A DNA stretch of 64,000 nucleotides. Origin: Bacillus thuringiensis. GTDB taxonomy: Bacteria > Bacillota > Bacilli > Bacillales > Bacillaceae_G. The stretch covers positions 4,710,501 through 4,774,500 of the forward strand of contig NZ_CP012099.1 in assembly GCF_001182785.1 (NCBI RefSeq), read 5' to 3'. The notes under the pieces are model-generated. The model was not told the origin of the DNA. It ran no database searches and saw only the letters and a program-made list of their open reading frames with translations. A program made the translations under genes and the position numbers. Positions 27,621 through 35,816 of this stretch are shown here, one piece after another. Every line of letters begins with the position of its first letter. The first letter of the stretch is position 1.

Positions 27621-28868
27621 ATGGAGGAACTACAACAAAATAAAACTGCTTTAGAAGGAAGCGGAAAACCGTTATTAAAAAATACGAATTTCCTTTTTCT
27701 TTGGGCAGCTACTCTTTTTTCAAGCTTTGCTTTAGCCTTTTTTACTTTTTCACAAACGTGGTACATAGCAAAAACATTAAACCTTGAAGCTTCACTCGGT
27801 GTTGTTTTCGTAGCTCTTAGTGTTCCAAGGCTTATTTTTATGATTATCGGCGGCGCTGTAGCTGATAAATTCCCGAAAAAAAACATTATGTTTTACTCCA
27901 ATATTATTCGAGCGATTCTTGTCGCAACCATTCTCACATGGTTTATCGTTGGTGATGTAACACTATATACATTTGCTTTATTCGCTTTATTCTTTGGACT
28001 TGCTGATGCTTTTTTCTGGTCAGCTGACGGATCAATCTTACCTGAACTTGTAGAAAAAAGCCGTTTAACACAAGCAAACTCACTTACACAAATGACGAAC
28101 CAAGCATCGGTCATCTTAGGCCCTGTACTTGGTGGAATTCTGATCAAATTTACAAACTACGAGACAATATTTTCCATTACAATTTTATTACTGATTGTCG
28201 CAGCCATACTCGTTCAAAAAATACAATTTACGATGCCAGAACTAAAAGATACAGATAAAGGTATGTTCACTTCTATTAAAGAAGGAATCTTATATGTAAA
28301 GGAATCGCCATTCCTTTCAACTTTCCTTCTTTGTAGCGCCTTTTTAAATTTATTTTTAATTGGTCCGATGCAGGTCGGTTTCCCGCTTTTCGTTAAAAAT
28401 GTTCTGCACGGTGACTCGCTCCATTTCAGTTACTTAGAAGCATCTGTAGGCGGCGGAATGGCAATAGGCGCTGTCATTGTCGGTTTAAAAAATATTAATC
28501 GTAGACGCGGACTATTTTGCATTATCATGATGCTACTGTCTGGTGTATTCTTCTTATCCATCAACTTTAGCACCGTACTTTGGCAAGCATTATTAGCCGG
28601 CATGTTTTATGGTATTACAATTGCAATGGCTATCGTTCCGCTTATGGCGATGATTCAATCGACAGTAAAAGAGGAAATGATGGGACGCGTAATGAGCTTA
28701 CTTATGCTATCATCAATGGGCTTTATCCCGCTCTCTTATGCATTCACATCAATCGCACTTGCAATGGGAATTCCAATCGTAACCGTTATGAAAAGCGGTG
28801 CAATTGCTGTTATCGTCTTCGTACTATTTGTAGCGATTCGTGTCCCAGTTGTAAGAAAGTTCGATTAG
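27621..28868 (+). CDS. MFS transporter (probable drug or siderophore exporter)
   Basis: A 415-aa major-facilitator protein with about twelve membrane segments. The loop between helices 2 and 3, GGAVADKFPKKNIM, is the MFS motif A (G-x3-D-x2-P-x-R/K). The layout, with the helix 4-5 loop FFWSADGSILPELVEKSRLTQANSL, resembles the MFS_3 group that includes enterobactin-type exporters. The substrate is unknown. AAAGGAAG four bases before ATG sets the start. It lies alone between a dispersed repeat and a terminator that runs into the next, convergent gene. Confidence 0.88.
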   Translation: MEELQQNKTALEGSGKPLLKNTNFLFLWAATLFSSFALAFFTFSQTWYIAKTLNLEASLGVVFVALSVPRLIFMIIGGAVADKFPKKNIMFYSNIIRAILVATILTWFIVGDVTLYTFALFALFFGLADAFFWSADGSILPELVEKSRLTQANSLTQMTNQASVILGPVLGGILIKFTNYETIFSITILLLIVAAILVQKIQFTMPELKDTDKGMFTSIKEGILYVKESPFLSTFLLCSAFLNLFLIGPMQVGFPLFVKNVLHGDSLHFSYLEASVGGGMAIGAVIVGLKNINRRRGLFCIIMMLLSGVFFLSINFSTVLWQALLAGMFYGITIAMAIVPLMAMIQSTVKEEMMGRVMSLLMLSSMGFIPLSYAFTSIALAMGIPIVTVMKSGAIAVIVFVLFVAIRVPVVRKFD

Positions 28869-28874
28869 CTACTT

Positions 28875-28906
28875 GGAGTCATGTGTTATACGCATGGCTC
28901 CTTTTT
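28875..28906 (+). terminator. Terminator of the MFS gene
   Basis: GGAGTCATG / CATGGCTCC with one T-G pair and T5; it overlaps the 3' end of the convergent gene. Confidence 0.75.
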
Positions 28907-29767
28907 AAACGGATCAAATAACGGTATCCCCTTACTTCGTCTCACAGCTGCTCCCCATTCTAGTCCAACCTCTAAAAATAGATCCCGCACTGTACTATAT
29001 AAAAGCGCCTTAACATTTTTACGGATTTCCCCATATTTATACGCTCTCACAACACTCTTTACTCGCCAAATGAAATTTCCATACACTTCTTCATCAGCTA
29101 ATATTTGCTCTAGCAAAACACCTTGCTCTAGTAACCCGCTCTTTTTATAAGCAAGCTCCACCTTACTCCACAGTAAGTTAATCTTCTTCGGGTTACTTGT
29201 CATTGGCACAAGTGCGTATATAAAAGGCTTTGGTATATCGTGACGACAATACGTTTCATCAAGCTCGTACGTTCCTTTTCTTTTCTCTTTTATTTGTGGA
29301 ATGTTTTTAGAAAGAATTGTTTCCCCCTCGCTTTTTTGCTCCTTTCCGCTACAACCAGCTGCATAATCCTCACTTTCACATGCGGACATTTTCATACGGT
29401 CATCCATGCGGTCAATTGCAGACGCAAGAAATACATATAAGTTCGCACTATACCCACCGCGCTTATGTCTTTCTTTTGTTGCAACACGCTTTATAATTCC
29501 TAGTTCCTCTAACTTTGCAATTGAACGGCGTACTGTACGAATACTCTTTCCAACATTCTTCGCAATCGTCTCCATTAACGGACAGGCGACTCCTACTGTT
29601 TTTTGTTTCTCATTCACCGCATACTTTCCTAAAAAATGAATAATGATAGCATCAGTTTTATTCAATTGAAATCGATAGCACTTCAAAACTTGTTTTTGAT
29701 ATGTATTAAACTCTTCTTTACTTCGAAATTCACTGTATGGTTTCATTAAATTATATAAGCTTCCCAT
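28886..29767 (-). CDS. Winged-helix DNA-binding protein of unknown role
   Basis: A 293-aa protein. Residues about 35-115 form a winged helix-turn-helix: LNKTDAIIIHFLGKYA, CPLMETIAKNVGKSIRTVRR and a wing KRVATKERHKRGGYSANLYVF. This arrangement recalls plasmid or phage replication initiators and DnaD-type proteins. A linker and an alpha-helical C-terminal half (about 180-280) with conserved-looking FIYALVPMTSNPKKINLLW follow. It could be a chromosomal remnant of a replication or regulatory gene from a mobile element, but the frame is intact with a good GAGGTGATATAA ribosome site. Target unknown. Confidence 0.7.
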   Translation of the reverse strand: MGSLYNLMKPYSEFRSKEEFNTYQKQVLKCYRFQLNKTDAIIIHFLGKYAVNEKQKTVGVACPLMETIAKNVGKSIRTVRRSIAKLEELGIIKRVATKERHKRGGYSANLYVFLASAIDRMDDRMKMSACESEDYAAGCSGKEQKSEGETILSKNIPQIKEKRKGTYELDETYCRHDIPKPFIYALVPMTSNPKKINLLWSKVELAYKKSGLLEQGVLLEQILADEEVYGNFIWRVKSVVRAYKYGEIRKNVKALLYSTVRDLFLEVGLEWGAAVRRSKGIPLFDPFKKEPCV

Positions 29768-29846
29768 TTATATCACCTCATTTATAAGTAAGAGGCAGGA
29801 AGAGAATTTGGCGTGGAATTTAATATTTTTTAATGGAGATGAAAAT

Positions 29847-30308
29847 ATGATCGTAATTAGCGCTTGTTTAGGTGGTATCGCTTGTCGATATGACGGAAAT
29901 GACAATCTCGTTTCAAAAATAGAGGAGCTACTACAACAAGAAGATACAGTCCTCATTTGTCCTGAAGTATTAGGAGGACTGCCAACACCTCGTCCTTCTG
30001 CTGAAATTATTGGCGGGAATGGCGACGACGTTTTGGACGGAAAAGCGAAAGTGATAACAAAAGATGGTGAAGATGTCACAGAAGCTTTCGTAAATGGTGC
30101 TTATAAAGCATTAGAACAAATTAAAAATTTACACCCAGAATATATTATTTTAAAGGAACGCAGCCCATCTTGTGGCAGTTCTACGATTTACACTGGAGAA
30201 TTTAACGGCAATAAGCAAGTTGGTTACGGAGTAACTACTGCTTTATTTAAAAGACACGGATTTAAAGTCATTTCAGAAGAAGAATTTGAAAACAAAAAAA
30301 GGAATTGA
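29847..30308 (+). CDS. DUF523 (TudS/YbbK-like) Fe-S protein
   Basis: 153 aa from the ATG at 29847 (TGGAGATGAAAAT before it). DUF523 proteins include the thiouracil desulfidase TudS, which uses a [4Fe-4S] cluster to remove sulfur from thiobases. Conserved cysteines are visible at C7 (ISACLGG), C13 (ACRYDG), C38 (LICPEVLGG) and C109 (RSPSCGSS), with the family motif GLPTPRPSAEI. The frame is open 13 codons further upstream without a ribosome site. Whether it desulfurises nucleobases or another thioamide is unknown. Confidence 0.88.
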   Translation: MIVISACLGGIACRYDGNDNLVSKIEELLQQEDTVLICPEVLGGLPTPRPSAEIIGGNGDDVLDGKAKVITKDGEDVTEAFVNGAYKALEQIKNLHPEYIILKERSPSCGSSTIYTGEFNGNKQVGYGVTTALFKRHGFKVISEEEFENKKRN

Positions 30309-30332
30309 CCCTGTTCGTCAATTCCTTTTTAC
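30293..30332. terminator. Bidirectional terminator after the DUF523 gene
   Basis: AAAAAAAGGAATTGAC / GTCAATTCCTTTTT around CCTGTTC; overlaps the stop codon and also serves the convergent lipoprotein gene. Confidence 0.9.
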
Positions 30333-30337
30333 CTGTC

Positions 30338-30691
30338 TTATTTCACACTTAATTTTTCTTTCACTTTCGCTGGAAGCTCGTCTTTCTTCACTTCTTCCCA
30401 AGCTGATACACCTTTTTTATCTGAATGATATACACGTAGAAATGCTTCTTTACGAAGATTTTTTTGTGCATTAAATTCTAATTCTTTCTCTTTACCGTCT
30501 TTATCAAATCCAGTTAGTTTATATTGATAATCTTTATATGGTTCACCATTACTAGACTTACCATTATACTCTTTTCCATCTACTGTAATTTGAACGTAAT
30601 ACTCATCTTTACCCATACGGTTTAAATCACAACCAACTAACAAGCTTGCGAATACAACTAAAATACTAAACAGTGCAATGTACCTTTTCAT
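30338..30691 (-). CDS. YxeA-family (DUF1093) small lipoprotein
   Basis: 117 aa from the ATG at 30691. The N-terminus MKRYIALFSILVVFASLLVGC is a lipoprotein signal with a lipobox LVGC, so the mature protein begins at that cysteine outside the membrane. The body is a DUF1093 domain: EYYVQITVDGKEYN, YQYKLTGFDKDGKEKELEF and LRKEAFLRVYHSDKKGVSAWEEV. YxeA-type proteins are small secreted OB-like proteins of unknown role. GAGGTGAAGGAA supplies the ribosome site. The gene is solitary. Confidence 0.85.
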   Translation of the reverse strand: MKRYIALFSILVVFASLLVGCDLNRMGKDEYYVQITVDGKEYNGKSSNGEPYKDYQYKLTGFDKDGKEKELEFNAQKNLRKEAFLRVYHSDKKGVSAWEEVKKDELPAKVKEKLSVK

Positions 30692-30797
30692 TTCCTTCAC
30701 CTCATATGTTTTTTCTTATATTCTTATCTTAAAGCCCAGAGCTTAAAGAAGAAATTCAAAAACATGACATGAACATTACACTTTTGTAAGATAATAA

Positions 30798-30960
30798 TTA
30801 TTTCTTCACTTTAGAAATTGTCATTCCATCACCAATTGGAACGAGTACAGATTCTAAATGCGGGTGGTTTGCTATCATTTCATTAAACTTCTTCATAACT
30901 TCTGTATAACGTTTTTGTTTCGCACGCTCATCAGCTACACTACCGCCAATAACGTCTTTC
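30798..30960 (-). pseudogene. C-terminal remnant of a family-3 O-methyltransferase
   Basis: The translated end GGSVADERAKQKRYTEVM ... PHLESVLVPIGDGMTISK matches the last 45-50 residues of YrrM-type SAM-dependent O-methyltransferases (GG-x-VAD ... FNE ... LES-x-L-PIGDG-x-T-x-K). Nothing of the preceding 160 or so residues, including the SAM-binding glycine loop, is found upstream, where a different small ORF begins. This is a truncated fragment and not a working enzyme. Confidence 0.7.
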
Positions 30961-31116
30961 ACCCCAATTTCGCCACTTATCACGTAATTTCCTTATACCG
31001 TTTATTACGCCTTCTATTATGCCCTCAATTATAATCTCTATTACAAGATATCTTACTAAACTAATAATAGGTTTAATTACGTATCTCCCTATGAATTCAA
31101 AAATATCCTCCATCAT
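30940..31116 (-). CDS. Small cationic hydrophobic protein, 58 aa
   Basis: Encoded as ATGATG... with an almost perfect AAGGAGG five bases upstream. The protein has an amphipathic to hydrophobic N-terminal two-thirds (FEFIGRYVIKPIISLVRYL, VIEIIIEGIIEGVING) and a strongly basic, tryptophan-containing end (IRKLRDKWRNWGERRYWR). It overlaps the O-methyltransferase remnant by about 20 bases in another frame. Size and charge pattern would fit a membrane-active peptide such as a type I toxin or a leaderless bacteriocin, or a membrane-surface protein; no homology is recognised and no immunity or antitoxin gene is evident. Confidence 0.6.
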   Translation of the reverse strand: MMEDIFEFIGRYVIKPIISLVRYLVIEIIIEGIIEGVINGIRKLRDKWRNWGERRYWR

Positions 31117-31383
31117 ATTTTCCTCCTTCTTTCAAAAGAAAGCTGCTACTACTCCGCGTCCTTTTACGTCCAGTTACAACTGCTGCCCTACTGCGGTATA
31201 TGCCAACAAGAATAATGCGACAACAACATCCACAATAACGCTATTGAATTTGGAAGAGACTTCGGTAAATACTATAGTTAACATGGCTAATAAAATTATT
31301 TTTCCATCTATATTCGGGTATGCTCCCAAAAACTTTATAAAATCAACGACAACTTTACTACAACTCTTCCCATAACTAGTTTA

Positions 31384-32154
31384 TTATCGTGGTAAACCAT
31401 CTTCCACTACATCCGTAACAGTTCCATTCGGTTCAAAGATTACACGTAATGATCCTTCTCCACCATAACCAGTATAATCATATACTGAATAAGATTTATA
31501 TTTCTCAATCACATGTGGCTGTCCAATTGCAGCTTTTACCTGATTCGCGGGCATACCTTTTTTTATTTTCAAATAGTGATTGTAACTTACTGCTGCCGAA
31601 TTGTTATTTACATCTTTATACCACGGTACACGATCGTTTTTTTCTTCATATTCCTTTACAGGCTCTTCAATACGTTTCGTAGATACCCGATTCTCTTTCT
31701 CTTTATCTTTATCTGTATCCTTTATAGCAGTACGTTCAATATTCACAACGTAACCATATGTATTTAATTCAACTATAATTTCATATGTACCATCCGTATC
31801 TTTTTCAGTATAAAATACGCGTTTTTCATTGTTATTATAATGTTTTACGTTCTCACCACCGTAGTCAATCGTATTAAGAATATCCGTATACGTCATACCT
31901 TCCTCAATCTTTTGAGATTCATCATGAGAAATATAACGCTTCTGTGATGATGGAGCGTCCTCGTCTTTAATACTTTCACGTTTGCTCGTAGTCATAGGTG
32001 TTTTCTTCTGATCTTTTAGTACGTCACCTTCCGCCTTCGCTGGTTGCTTTGCTCCTACTTTTGTTAATACGTCTGTATCGCTAGAACAAGCTCCCAAAAT
32101 CGATACTGTAGTCAACGCCATCCCTACTATAAGTACTCTCTTAAATGACTTCAC
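31384..32154 (-). CDS. Lipoprotein with two BamE/SmpA-like domains
   Basis: 256 aa. The signal and lipobox VSILGACSS end at C23, so it is anchored outside the membrane. A low-complexity charged linker is followed by two similar modules: QKIEEGMTYTDILNTIDYGG (about 81-135) and LKIKKGMPANQVKAAIGQP with YDYTGYGGEGSLRVIFEPNG (about 195-250). The pattern KI-x-x-GM-x-x-x-x-V is that of SmpA/OmlA (BamE) and BLIP-like folds, usually protein-binding. The role is unknown. No operon partner. Confidence 0.8.
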   Translation of the reverse strand: MKSFKRVLIVGMALTTVSILGACSSDTDVLTKVGAKQPAKAEGDVLKDQKKTPMTTSKRESIKDEDAPSSQKRYISHDESQKIEEGMTYTDILNTIDYGGENVKHYNNNEKRVFYTEKDTDGTYEIIVELNTYGYVVNIERTAIKDTDKDKEKENRVSTKRIEEPVKEYEEKNDRVPWYKDVNNNSAAVSYNHYLKIKKGMPANQVKAAIGQPHVIEKYKSYSVYDYTGYGGEGSLRVIFEPNGTVTDVVEDGLPR

Positions 32155-32269
32155 TCTAATCCCCCCGGTATTTTTTAATATCTAGTAATCAACGTATTTT
32201 AATTAATACGGAACTATTCAGTTCTATACAATTTGCTATAGCCTTCTCCCTCATGCACCTTTTTTATAT

Positions 32270-32331
32270 AAAATGAAACTTTAATCAGTAGGGCTCTTAC
32301 TGCCCGTTAATGCGGGATAAATCTACCTAGC
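32270..32331. repeat. bcr-like dispersed repeat, copy C
   Basis: AATGAAACTTTAATCAGTAG followed by GGGCTCTTACTGCCC, TTAATGCGGGATAAA. Shares the first block with copies A and D and the GGATAAA end with copy A. Confidence 0.65.
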
Positions 32332-32553
32332 AGTAATAACCGATGCAACTACAGCTAGTCCGAACATAATCCCCAATCATCTTCGTTACAAATATTAACA
32401 TTAAATATAACTAATAAATAGTATAATTCTGCTATTCATTTACATTTCTGTTGCATAATCTTGTCTTAAACGAACAATATGAAAGTCGAATTTACAACAT
32501 TTATCATATATTCTATATATAATAACATTCAAATAAAATTCTAAAGTAACTTT

Positions 32554-32645
32554 GCACTCTTCTGGCTTACCAGCATTCGTCGCTGTACGGAAAGATGATC
32601 CAAATCTGCATGATGCGATTGCGTTTAGATAATCAATCGTGAATT
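32554..32645 (-). pseudogene. Duplicated 3' fragment of the HesB-like gene yutM
   Basis: About 92 bases closely match the end of yutM at 33720-33812: the translated fragment reads AIASCRFGSSFRTATNAGKPEEC where yutM has AIASCGCGSSFRTATNAGK. The CGC of the cluster-binding motif is changed to CRF and the stop codon is lost. No other part of yutM is present. The two copies are in the same orientation and flank the acetyltransferase gene. Confidence 0.9.
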
Positions 32646-33049
32646 ATGCGTTCAATTTAAAGCAGGTTAAAAAATAATAACTCCTTATTCAATTAACATA
32701 TGCATTAGTTTAACAACCTAATGCTGCTGTACCAACTGATAGTTTAGTTTTTAATATGTGAAAAGGGATTTCTAAATGATGAATTGAATATATATTTATT
32801 GTTTACTCGTTTTTAAGAGGTTCCTTTATGGGAGATAAGCTTTACTATATTCCTGTACTTCGCACAGTTCTATAATAACTAATAGTGATGCTATGACAAG
32901 ATTTTCTATTAGTGAGATAAAGTATTTTTCAATTCATTTATTATAAATTGCAACTCTCGTCCTCAAGAATTATTTCTTTTGGGTGAAAGTTTTTTTATTA
33001 TATAAGTTTCATTCTGTCCTAATTTAAAGGTTTCGAGAGGAGAAATGAT

Positions 33050-33613
33050 ATGAACCCTATTTTATTAGATGTTCCGTTACAAATAGAAACAGATAGACTC
33101 ATTCTTCGAGCACCACTTCAAGCAGGTGAAGGGAATGTAGTACACGAAGCTATTAAAGATTCAATTAGTGAATTAAAGCAGTGGTTGTCTTTATTCCAGT
33201 CCATTCCTACTGTTGAAGAAACGGAAATTCTCCTGAGAAATGCGCATATAGATTTTTTGAAAAGAGAAAGCTTTCGCTATCTTATCTACCATAAGGAGAC
33301 GAAGGATTTTATTGGAACCGCTAGCCTTCACGGAATTGATTGGAAGGTTTCTAAATGTGAAATTGGATACTGGATTAGCACGCAATTTAGTGGCAATGGA
33401 TATATGACAGAAGTAGTAAATGCGTTAATAAACCTTGGATTTCAGTTATTCAAATTTAGAAGGATTGAAATACGATGTGAACGTAATAACACGAAAAGTC
33501 GTGCGATTCCTGAAAAACTAGACTTTGAACTTGAAGGGATATTACGTAATGAAGATTTTTCAGCTGACGGCAAACAACTAACTGATACTTGCATCTATGC
33601 AAAGATAAAGTGA
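33050..33613 (+). CDS. GNAT acetyltransferase, RimJ/RimL type
   Basis: A 187-aa N-acetyltransferase. The N-terminus IETDRLILRAP is the classic start of the RimJ/RimL (Acetyltransf_3) group, followed by the EIGYWISTQFSGNGYMTEVV segment holding the acetyl-CoA pyrophosphate loop (Q/R-x-x-G-x-G/A type, here QFSGNG) and FRRIEIRCERNNTKSRAIPEKL. Targets are ribosomal or other N-termini or small molecules. GAGAGGAGAAATGAT gives the start. Its TGA stop lies inside a dispersed repeat, and the gene sits between two copies of the yutM end, which suggests late insertion. Confidence 0.88.
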   Translation: MNPILLDVPLQIETDRLILRAPLQAGEGNVVHEAIKDSISELKQWLSLFQSIPTVEETEILLRNAHIDFLKRESFRYLIYHKETKDFIGTASLHGIDWKVSKCEIGYWISTQFSGNGYMTEVVNALINLGFQLFKFRRIEIRCERNNTKSRAIPEKLDFELEGILRNEDFSADGKQLTDTCIYAKIK

Positions 33614-33650
33614 AACTTTAATTAGCCCGTACTAATCGCACTTTTACGAC
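33607..33650. repeat. bcr-like dispersed repeat, copy D
   Basis: AAGTGAAACTTTAATTAGCC then CGTACTAATCGCACTTTTACG. The TGA of the acetyltransferase gene is part of the repeat's GTGAAAC start. Confidence 0.65.
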
Positions 33651-33702
33651 AAAAAAAAGACCTTTTTAACGATTTCATCCATCGTTAAAAAGGCCTTTTT
33701 CT
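33651..33702. terminator. Bidirectional terminator between the acetyltransferase gene and yutM
   Basis: CCTTTTTAACGAT / ATCGTTAAAAAGG around TTCATCC, with A8 on one side and T5 on the other. Confidence 0.9.
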
Positions 33703-33717
33703 ATTTCGGCTAAAACC

Positions 33718-34071
33718 TTAGCACTCTTCTGGCTTACCAGCATTCGTAGCTGTACGGAAAGATGATCCGCATCCGCATGATGCGATTGCGTTTGGATTGT
33801 CGATTGTGAATCCGCCACCAAGCATAGATTGTTTATAATCAATTTTTACTCCTTTAACAATTGGAGCACTTTCTGTATCGATAACAAATTCAACACCGAA
33901 AAACTCAAGAACTATGTCGTCTTCTTTTGGTTCTACTTCAAATCCTAAGCCGTAAGAAAGGCCAGTACATCCGCCGCCATGTACAGCAAGGCGCACGTAC
34001 TTCTCTCCATCTTCAGCATCTTTTAACATATCTTTAATTTGAAAAGCTGCTTGTTCTGTTACTTCAATCAT
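33718..34071 (-). CDS. yutM: HesB/IscA-type iron-sulfur carrier
   Basis: About 117 aa A-type Fe-S carrier (SufA/ErpA-like) that passes clusters from the SUF machinery to target proteins. The conserved cysteines are present: C in HGGGCTGLSYGL and the C-terminal CGCGSSF pair. The frame is open 13 codons beyond the chosen start, but GAAAGGATGGTGTATTTC fits the ATG at 34071 (MIEVTEQAAF). It follows dapF on the same strand, 41 bases apart, as in B. subtilis. Part of its end is duplicated at 32.6 kb. Confidence 0.93.
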   Translation of the reverse strand: MIEVTEQAAFQIKDMLKDAEDGEKYVRLAVHGGGCTGLSYGLGFEVEPKEDDIVLEFFGVEFVIDTESAPIVKGVKIDYKQSMLGGGFTIDNPNAIASCGCGSSFRTATNAGKPEEC

Positions 34072-34112
34072 GAAATACACCATCCTTTCTGTTCTCATTC
34101 TATTATACATCT

Positions 34113-34979
34113 TTACGCTTCTATCTTGTACTCATACACTCCGCGGCAAATTACTTCCGCAGGTCCTTTCATTAACACGTTTCCTTCTTCTGTCCAAGCA
34201 ATCATTAAATCGCCGCCAGCTAAATGAACGGTAATTTCTTTACCACGTTCCATCTTCCCATTCAAAATAGCAGCTACAACTGCAGCGCATGCCCCTGTTC
34301 CGCAAGCTTGCGTTACACCAGAACCACGTTCCCAAACACGGAAATTCATTTCTTCATCGTTTAAAATCTCGATAAATTCAACATTCACTCGCTCTGGGAA
34401 CATTTCATGTGTCTCAAGAACTGGACCAAGTGTTGTAAGAGGTGCTTTCTCTACATCCTCAACAAAAATAACCGCGTGCGGGTTCCCCATTGAAACAGCC
34501 GTAAATGCATAACGATGATTATTGTATAAGAAGTTTTCACGAATAAATGGTGTTTCACCTTCACCGAGCATCGGTATTTCTGCACGTGTTAGACGCGGTG
34601 CTCCCATATCGATTTTCGCTAATTTCACGACACCATCTTCTACTGTTACTTCAGCCGTTACAATACCAGCTAACGTTTCAATTGTGAAAACTGTTTCTTC
34701 TACTAGTTTATGCTCATACGCATATTTCGCTACGCAGCGCAAACCATTACCACAGCTCTTTCCTTCTGATCCGTCATTATTAAACATACGCATTTTCACC
34801 GGAGCTACATCAGACGGACAAATTAAAATCATTCCGTCTGCTCCAATACCAGTATTAATATTTGAAACCTTTTCCGCCACAAGAGCTAAATCTTCTTCAG
34901 GAATTTGCTCTTCAAACATATTTACATATATATAACTATTGCCAAGACCATGCATTTTTGTAAAAGAAAATTGGCTCAT
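34113..34979 (-). CDS. dapF: Diaminopimelate epimerase
   Basis: Converts LL- to meso-diaminopimelate for peptidoglycan and lysine. It has 288 aa, built as two similar halves. The catalytic cysteine pair is C76 in [10 protein letters not shown] and C226 in [20 protein letters not shown] at the N-terminus and [12 protein letters not shown] in the middle are family motifs. A good GGAGTGAATACAA lies before ATG. The gene is probably co-transcribed with yutM. Confidence 0.96.
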   Translation of the reverse strand: MSQFSFTKMHGLGNSYIYVNMFEEQIPEEDLALVAEKVSNINTGIGADGMILICPSDVAPVKMRMFNNDGSEGKSCGNGLRCVAKYAYEHKLVEETVFTIETLAGIVTAEVTVEDGVVKLAKIDMGAPRLTRAEIPMLGEGETPFIRENFLYNNHRYAFTAVSMGNPHAVIFVEDVEKAPLTTLGPVLETHEMFPERVNVEFIEILNDEEMNFRVWERGSGVTQACGTGACAAVVAAILNGKMERGKEITVHLAGGDLMIAWTEEGNVLMKGPAEVICRGVYEYKIEA

Positions 34980-35092
34980 TTGTATTCACTCCAAAAATAA
35001 TTTGTTATTTTAAGTATAGAATGCATGCTTTTAGAACACAATATGAATGTCCCCCGTTTCTCATATTTGACAACGTTTGGCGATGAGCCACT

Positions 35093-35111
35093 CTTACACA
35101 CATTGTGTAAG
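35093..35111. other. Perfect 8-bp palindrome upstream of dapF
   Basis: CTTACACA, CAT, TGTGTAAG, about 115 bases upstream of the dapF start and directly next to the yuzB terminator. It could be an operator or an extra hairpin. Confidence 0.4.
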
Positions 35112-35142
35112 AAAAAAGCCCTTCTAAAAGGGCCTTTTTTTA
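35112..35142 (-). terminator. Terminator of yuzB
   Basis: GCCCTT / AAGGGC around CTAAA, flanked by A6 and T7, usable on either strand; yuzB ends about 80 bases away on the minus strand. Confidence 0.8.
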
Positions 35143-35224
35143 TTTATCTCCAGTATTAACCTACCCTCCAAAATAACGTTTTATCTAAATTAAAATGAAA
35201 AAGGCGTTGCTCATTCGCAACACC

Positions 35225-35464
35225 TTAAAACATTGGATTTTCATCCAAATAATCATATACATTATTTACAAGCTCTTCTACTGTCGCACCTTGTACAACT
35301 TCACCATTCACAAGTGCAAATGGTCCTTCAAAACAAATACCACAATATCCTAAACAACCATATTCCATTACATCTAAATTCGGATCTTTTTCTAATTTCT
35401 CTAACGCTGCTTGTGAACCACTTGCAAGGTTACCTACACAAAATTCAATTAATGGTTTAATCAA
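35225..35464 (-). CDS. yuzB: YuzB-like protein (DUF1450)
   Basis: 79 aa from a TTG start at 35464, decided by AGGGGGGAGAATT directly before it. Cysteines sit in IEFCVGNL and [10 protein letters not shown], the DUF1450 pattern, suggesting a metal- or Fe-S-binding ferredoxin-like small protein. The B. subtilis counterpart YuzB lies next to yutJ, as here. Function unknown. Upstream in-frame codons (to 35509) lack a ribosome site. Confidence 0.85.
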
Positions 35465-35816
35465 AATTCTCCCCCCTGTACTACAAAACAAATTACCTTC
35501 TGACTTCATCTATAAGAAGAAAACTAAGCTGTCTCTTGTTGTTTTCGTTATACATCCTAAACTATTTAGTTACTTCACTATTTCACTTCAAAGTAGATGA
35601 TTTTATTTTATATAACATGCTACTTGCAATGAAATAGTAACTAAAAAGGCAAAACAGTTTACTTTACTTTTCTTCTTATTGTACAACAGAGTATTCATTC
35701 ATGCATTGTTATTTGTTCACAAATTCGATATAATTTGATTGAGTAAAGTCAAAATATTTTATTAATATAAAATTTTATGATTAGGGGATATTTCAACAGA
35801 AAAGGGGTAATCCATC
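35465..35816. other. Intergenic region between the divergent yuzB and yutJ
   Basis: AT-rich, about 350 bases. Contains the yutJ promoter (35706-35734) and the yuzB upstream region. No open frame with a ribosome site. Confidence 0.6.
35706..35734 (+). promoter_or_regulatory. yutJ promoter
   Basis: TTGTTA (35706-35711), 17-bp spacer, perfect TATAAT (35729-35734). Confidence 0.75.

Larger units (their letters stand above)
32155..33049. other. Long non-coding stretch with a repeat and a gene remnant
   Basis: Nearly 900 bases without an intact gene. It contains dispersed repeat copy C (32270-32331), a diverged copy of the 3' end of yutM (32554-32645), and otherwise AT-rich DNA with stop codons in all frames. 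The right end carries the GAGAGGAGAAATGAT ribosome site of the acetyltransferase gene. Confidence 0.7.

Noticed and set aside
27587..27886. 99-codon minus-strand frame opposite the MFS gene
   Set aside because: Antisense shadow; no start signal and a composition typical of reversed membrane codons.
31174..31360. Minus-strand hydrophobic frame (AMLTIVFTEVSSKF, VVVALFLLAYTAVG) between the lipoprotein and the 58-aa ORF
   Set aside because: No start codon with a Shine-Dalgarno sequence; it follows directly after two stop codons. At best a remnant.
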